DNA from: Haemophilus influenzae
GTDB taxonomy: Bacteria; Pseudomonadota; Gammaproteobacteria; Enterobacterales; Pasteurellaceae
DNA length: 64,000 bases
NCBI RefSeq assembly: GCF_019703545.1
Contig: NZ_AP018771.1
Span: 1,798,001 to 1,862,000 of the forward strand
Reading direction: 5' to 3'
This document shows, one piece after another, positions 61,568-64,000 of this stretch (position 1 is the stretch's first letter; each line of letters opens with the position of its first letter). The notes beneath the pieces are model-generated. The model did not search any database and had not been told where the DNA came from. It saw nothing but the letters and a program-made list of their open reading frames with translations. The position numbers were made by a program, and so were the translations under genes.

Positions 61568-62179
61568 ATGCAAAATACTCTTCAACAAATTTCTATTTAT
61601 GGGCGTTTACTCGGTGCAGTATTTTACTATGAGCCTAATGATGCACGACTTACTGATATTTTGACATTCTTTCGCCAACCAAATTGGATGCAAGAATGGG
61701 AAATTTCATTTGATGTAAAAACACATAAAAAAATTACCGCACTTATTGAAAAAGGGCTGCAACAAAATATCACTGAACAATATCAGTATTTATTTATTGG
61801 TCCAAATGAATTACCTACGCCACCTTGGGGATCTGTATATCTTGATCCTGAATGTGTTATTTTTGGTAATTCTCTCTTAGCATTACGCGATTTCTTACAA
61901 CAACATCAAATCGCATTTCAAACACAACAAGATGAACCAGAAGATCATATTGGCTTAATGCTAATGCTTGCTGCATATTTAGCAGAAAATCGACCGCACT
62001 TATTAATCGAATTTTTACGTGAACACTTCTTAACTTGGGCGTATCATTTCCTTGAACAACTAAGCAAAATAGAAAATTCTGATTTTTATCAAGCTCTTGC
62101 ATTACTTACCATAAAAACTTTACAACAATGGCAAGTAGATTTACATATTAATGTACCAACAGTAAGATTTTATCGATAA
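61568..62179 (+). CDS. dmsD: DmsD/TorD-family Tat chaperone for DmsA
   Basis: The 203-residue cytoplasmic, all-helical protein carries the TorD/DmsD motifs (QYLFIGPNELPTPPWGSVYL near residue 75, then EPEDHIGLML). These chaperones bind the DmsA Tat signal and hold the enzyme until cofactor insertion. It lies behind dmsABC beyond a terminator, as a two-gene unit with the ferredoxin gene that follows (1-bp overlap). Confidence 0.92.
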   Translation: MQNTLQQISIYGRLLGAVFYYEPNDARLTDILTFFRQPNWMQEWEISFDVKTHKKITALIEKGLQQNITEQYQYLFIGPNELPTPPWGSVYLDPECVIFGNSLLALRDFLQQHQIAFQTQQDEPEDHIGLMLMLAAYLAENRPHLLIEFLREHFLTWAYHFLEQLSKIENSDFYQALALLTIKTLQQWQVDLHINVPTVRFYR

Positions 62180-62679
62180 TGAAAAACGAAGCCTATTATC
62201 AGGCTTATTTAAGCCACCATCACATTTCTCGTAGAGGACTATTGCGTCATGTATTTCCAGCTACAAAATCAACAATAGAAAAAACGCAGTCTCGTCCTCC
62301 CTTTTCAGCACGAGAAGATTTATTTTCCGCCGTCTGCAATGGTTGTGGGGAATGCGCTTCAGCTTGCCCTAATGGTTTAATTCAACTAAAACAGCAACAA
62401 GCCACCCTTGAAATTGACTACGCACCTTGTGATTTGTGTGGTAAATGCGCAGAAGTTTGTCCGACAAATGCACTACATCCTAATTTTCCAGCAGATACAT
62501 TACTTCGTCCACAATTTTCCTCAGCCTGTTTAATCCTACAAAATCAAACCTGTCCAGACTGCCAAACCGCTTGCCCACAACAAGCAATCTCCAGCACTTT
62601 AGAGATTGATAATGAACGTTGCAATGGGTGCGGAGAATGTAAAATTACCTGTTTTGTCGCAGCCATTACACTTAAATAA
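62179..62679 (+). CDS. NapF-like ferredoxin-type iron-sulfur protein
   Basis: The 166-residue protein has three or four cysteine-rich [4Fe-4S] motifs: CNGCGECASACPN, CDLCGKCAEVCPT, a shortened CPDCQTACP and CNGCGECKITC. The N-terminal ISRRGLLRHVF segment resembles NapF. NapF-type proteins help mature periplasmic molybdoenzymes in the cytoplasm. Position after the DmsA chaperone suggests a similar role for DmsA here, which is inference. Confidence 0.82.
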   Translation: MKNEAYYQAYLSHHHISRRGLLRHVFPATKSTIEKTQSRPPFSAREDLFSAVCNGCGECASACPNGLIQLKQQQATLEIDYAPCDLCGKCAEVCPTNALHPNFPADTLLRPQFSSACLILQNQTCPDCQTACPQQAISSTLEIDNERCNGCGECKITCFVAAITLK

Positions 62680-62788
62680 AAAACCTTAATTTTCCACCGC
62701 ACTTTCCTTCTAACATTTGACCCCCCTAGCCCTTACACCTATTATTCCGTAGTTATTTATTTAAGATTTACAGAACAAAATAATTATA

Positions 62789-64000
62789 GTGAATAAAACC
62801 GCTCAACTTAAACAAGCTCTAGAAAATCGCATTCTCATTTTAGACGGTGCGATGGGGACGATGATCCAAAAATATAAACTGACCTAAACCGATTTTAGAG
62901 GCGAGAAGTTTAAGAAAAGTGCGGTCGATTCTGTCGCAGAATGGTACACTTGGCCAGTGGGAGAACTTTTAAAACACGCCCTTGTGAAAGGGATTACCAC
63001 TTGCCAAACATTACCAAGCCCACTAGATGTGATTGAAGGCCCGTTGATGGCTGGCATGGACGTAGTCGGCGATTTATTCGGCGATGGTAAAATGTTCCTG
63101 CCGCAAGTGGTAAAATCGGCGCGCGTGATGAAACAATCCGTGGCCTATTTAGAGCCGTTTATCAACGCCACCAAATAAAAAGGTTCAAGCAACGGTAAAA
63201 TGGTGATTGCCACCGTGAAAGGCGACGTACACGACATCGGCAAAAACATCGTAAGCGTGGTGTTGCAATGTAATAACTTTGAAGTGATTGACTTGGGCGT
63301 GATGGTGCCTGCAGATAAAATCATTAAAACTGCTATTGATGAAAAAGCGGATATCATCGCATTAAGTGGCTTTAGTGGTGAATGGGCAGATTACGTGCCA
63401 CCAACGCCAAAATAAACGGGCATTGTGGAATTTAAAAACGTGCCGATTGCCGAGCTGCGTAAATTTATCGACTGGTCGCCATTCTTCCGTATTTGGGGCT
63501 TGATGGGCGGCTATCCGGATGCCTTTGATTATCCTGAAGGTGGCAAAGAAGCACGTAAAGTATGGAATGATGCGCAAGTGGTTTTAGATGAATTAGAGCA
63601 AAACCACAAACTCAACCCAAGCGGTATTTTAGGCATTTTCCCTGCAGAACGTGTGGACGATGATGTTGTGCTATTCTCTGATGAAGAACGCACGAAAACA
63701 ATTGGCACCGCTTACGGCTTACGCCAACAAACGGAACGTGGTAAAAACAGCAAGAGCCCATTTAACTTCTGCTTAAGCGACTTTATCGCCGATCGCGAAA
63801 GCGGTAAAAAAGACTGGTTCGGCATGTTCGCCGTCTGTGCGGGTGTTGAAGAAATGGATTTAGTAGAAGGCTATAAAGCTGCAGGCGATGACTACAATGC
63901 TATCTTACTACAAGCTGTGGGCGACCGCTTAGCTGAAGCAATGGCGGAATACCTACACTTTGAGCTACGCACCCGCATTTGGGGCTACACGCAAGAAGAA
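62789..64000 (+). pseudogene. metH: metH remnant (cobalamin-dependent methionine synthase), deleted and stop-interrupted
   Basis: From the GTG at 62789 the frame encodes a MetH N-terminus (LENRILILDGAMGTMIQKYK) and stops at 62885. Continuing in the same frame come DFRGEKF, a jump of roughly 600 residues to the B12-binding module ([28 protein letters not shown]), a stop at 63176, the cobalamin motif [12 protein letters not shown], a second large gap, a stop at 63413, then the reactivation domain (FIDWSPFFRIWGLMGGYP and GLRQQTERGK) to the window end. The homocysteine and folate domains are essentially gone. No frameshift is seen: all three stops and all the deletions keep phase. Non-functional as methionine synthase. 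Confidence 0.93.

Overview
The window is AT-rich gammaproteobacterial chromosome that I assign to Haemophilus influenzae or a very close relative. The main sign is about fifty copies of the Haemophilus DNA uptake signal (AAGTGCGGT or its complement). Gene content and order also fit, as I recall them from the Rd reference (nhaC/xylR region to metH remnant). I see no rRNA, tRNA, CRISPR, prophage or intact insertion sequence.

Layout. 1-9.6 kb: end of an NhaC antiporter gene, xylR, rfaF, an MFS transporter, cysK, cysZ, then zipA and ligA. 9.6-10.5 kb: two small exported proteins of unknown function, one apparently frameshifted at a homopolymer. 10.6-17.5 kb: the complete minus-strand ccmABCDEFGHI cytochrome c maturation operon. 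17.7-23.4 kb: sodA, then mlaFEDCB-ibaG-murA. 23.7-28.6 kb: a polar amino acid (probably cystine) ABC importer, pnuC, pyrG. 29.3-37 kb: cydABX, two small membrane protein genes, hrpA. 37.2-41.1 kb: nrfABCD nitrite reductase. 41.4-46.9 kb: pyrH, a phosphoethanolamine transferase-like gene, fabZ-lpxA-lpxB-rnhB. 47.2-52.1 kb: a type III restriction-modification pair (mod-res). 52.2-57.3 kb: an AhpD-like protein, an AraC regulator, an ABC exporter, and a MerP-like/MerT-like/transglutaminase-like operon. 57.6-62.7 kb: dmsABC with its chaperone and a NapF-like ferredoxin. 62.8 kb to the end: a heavily deleted metH pseudogene.

Functional theme. Much of the window is oxygen-responsive respiration. Ccm attaches the haem that NrfA and NrfB need, Nrf and Dms reduce nitrite and S/N-oxides, Cyd handles low oxygen and SodA handles superoxide. 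FNR-type boxes lie upstream of sodA, cydA, nrfA and dmsA, and the nrfA and dmsA boxes have a NarP-type 7-2-7 site beside them. A second theme is the envelope: rfaF, the PEtn-transferase-like gene, lpxA/B, fabZ, murA, mla and zipA.

Most notable: (1) mod lacks a long tetranucleotide tract and carries only a degenerate AGTC-AGAT-AGTC-AGTT, as if locked on, with an 11-bp tandem repeat upstream; (2) the metH remnant has lost most of its length yet keeps one frame through several deletions and three TAA stops; (3) a secreted-protein gene is out of frame with its only good start across a 7-bp homopolymer; (4) a MerP/MerT/transglutaminase operon has no mercury genes; (5) a LacI-type operator lies in front of the MFS transporter.
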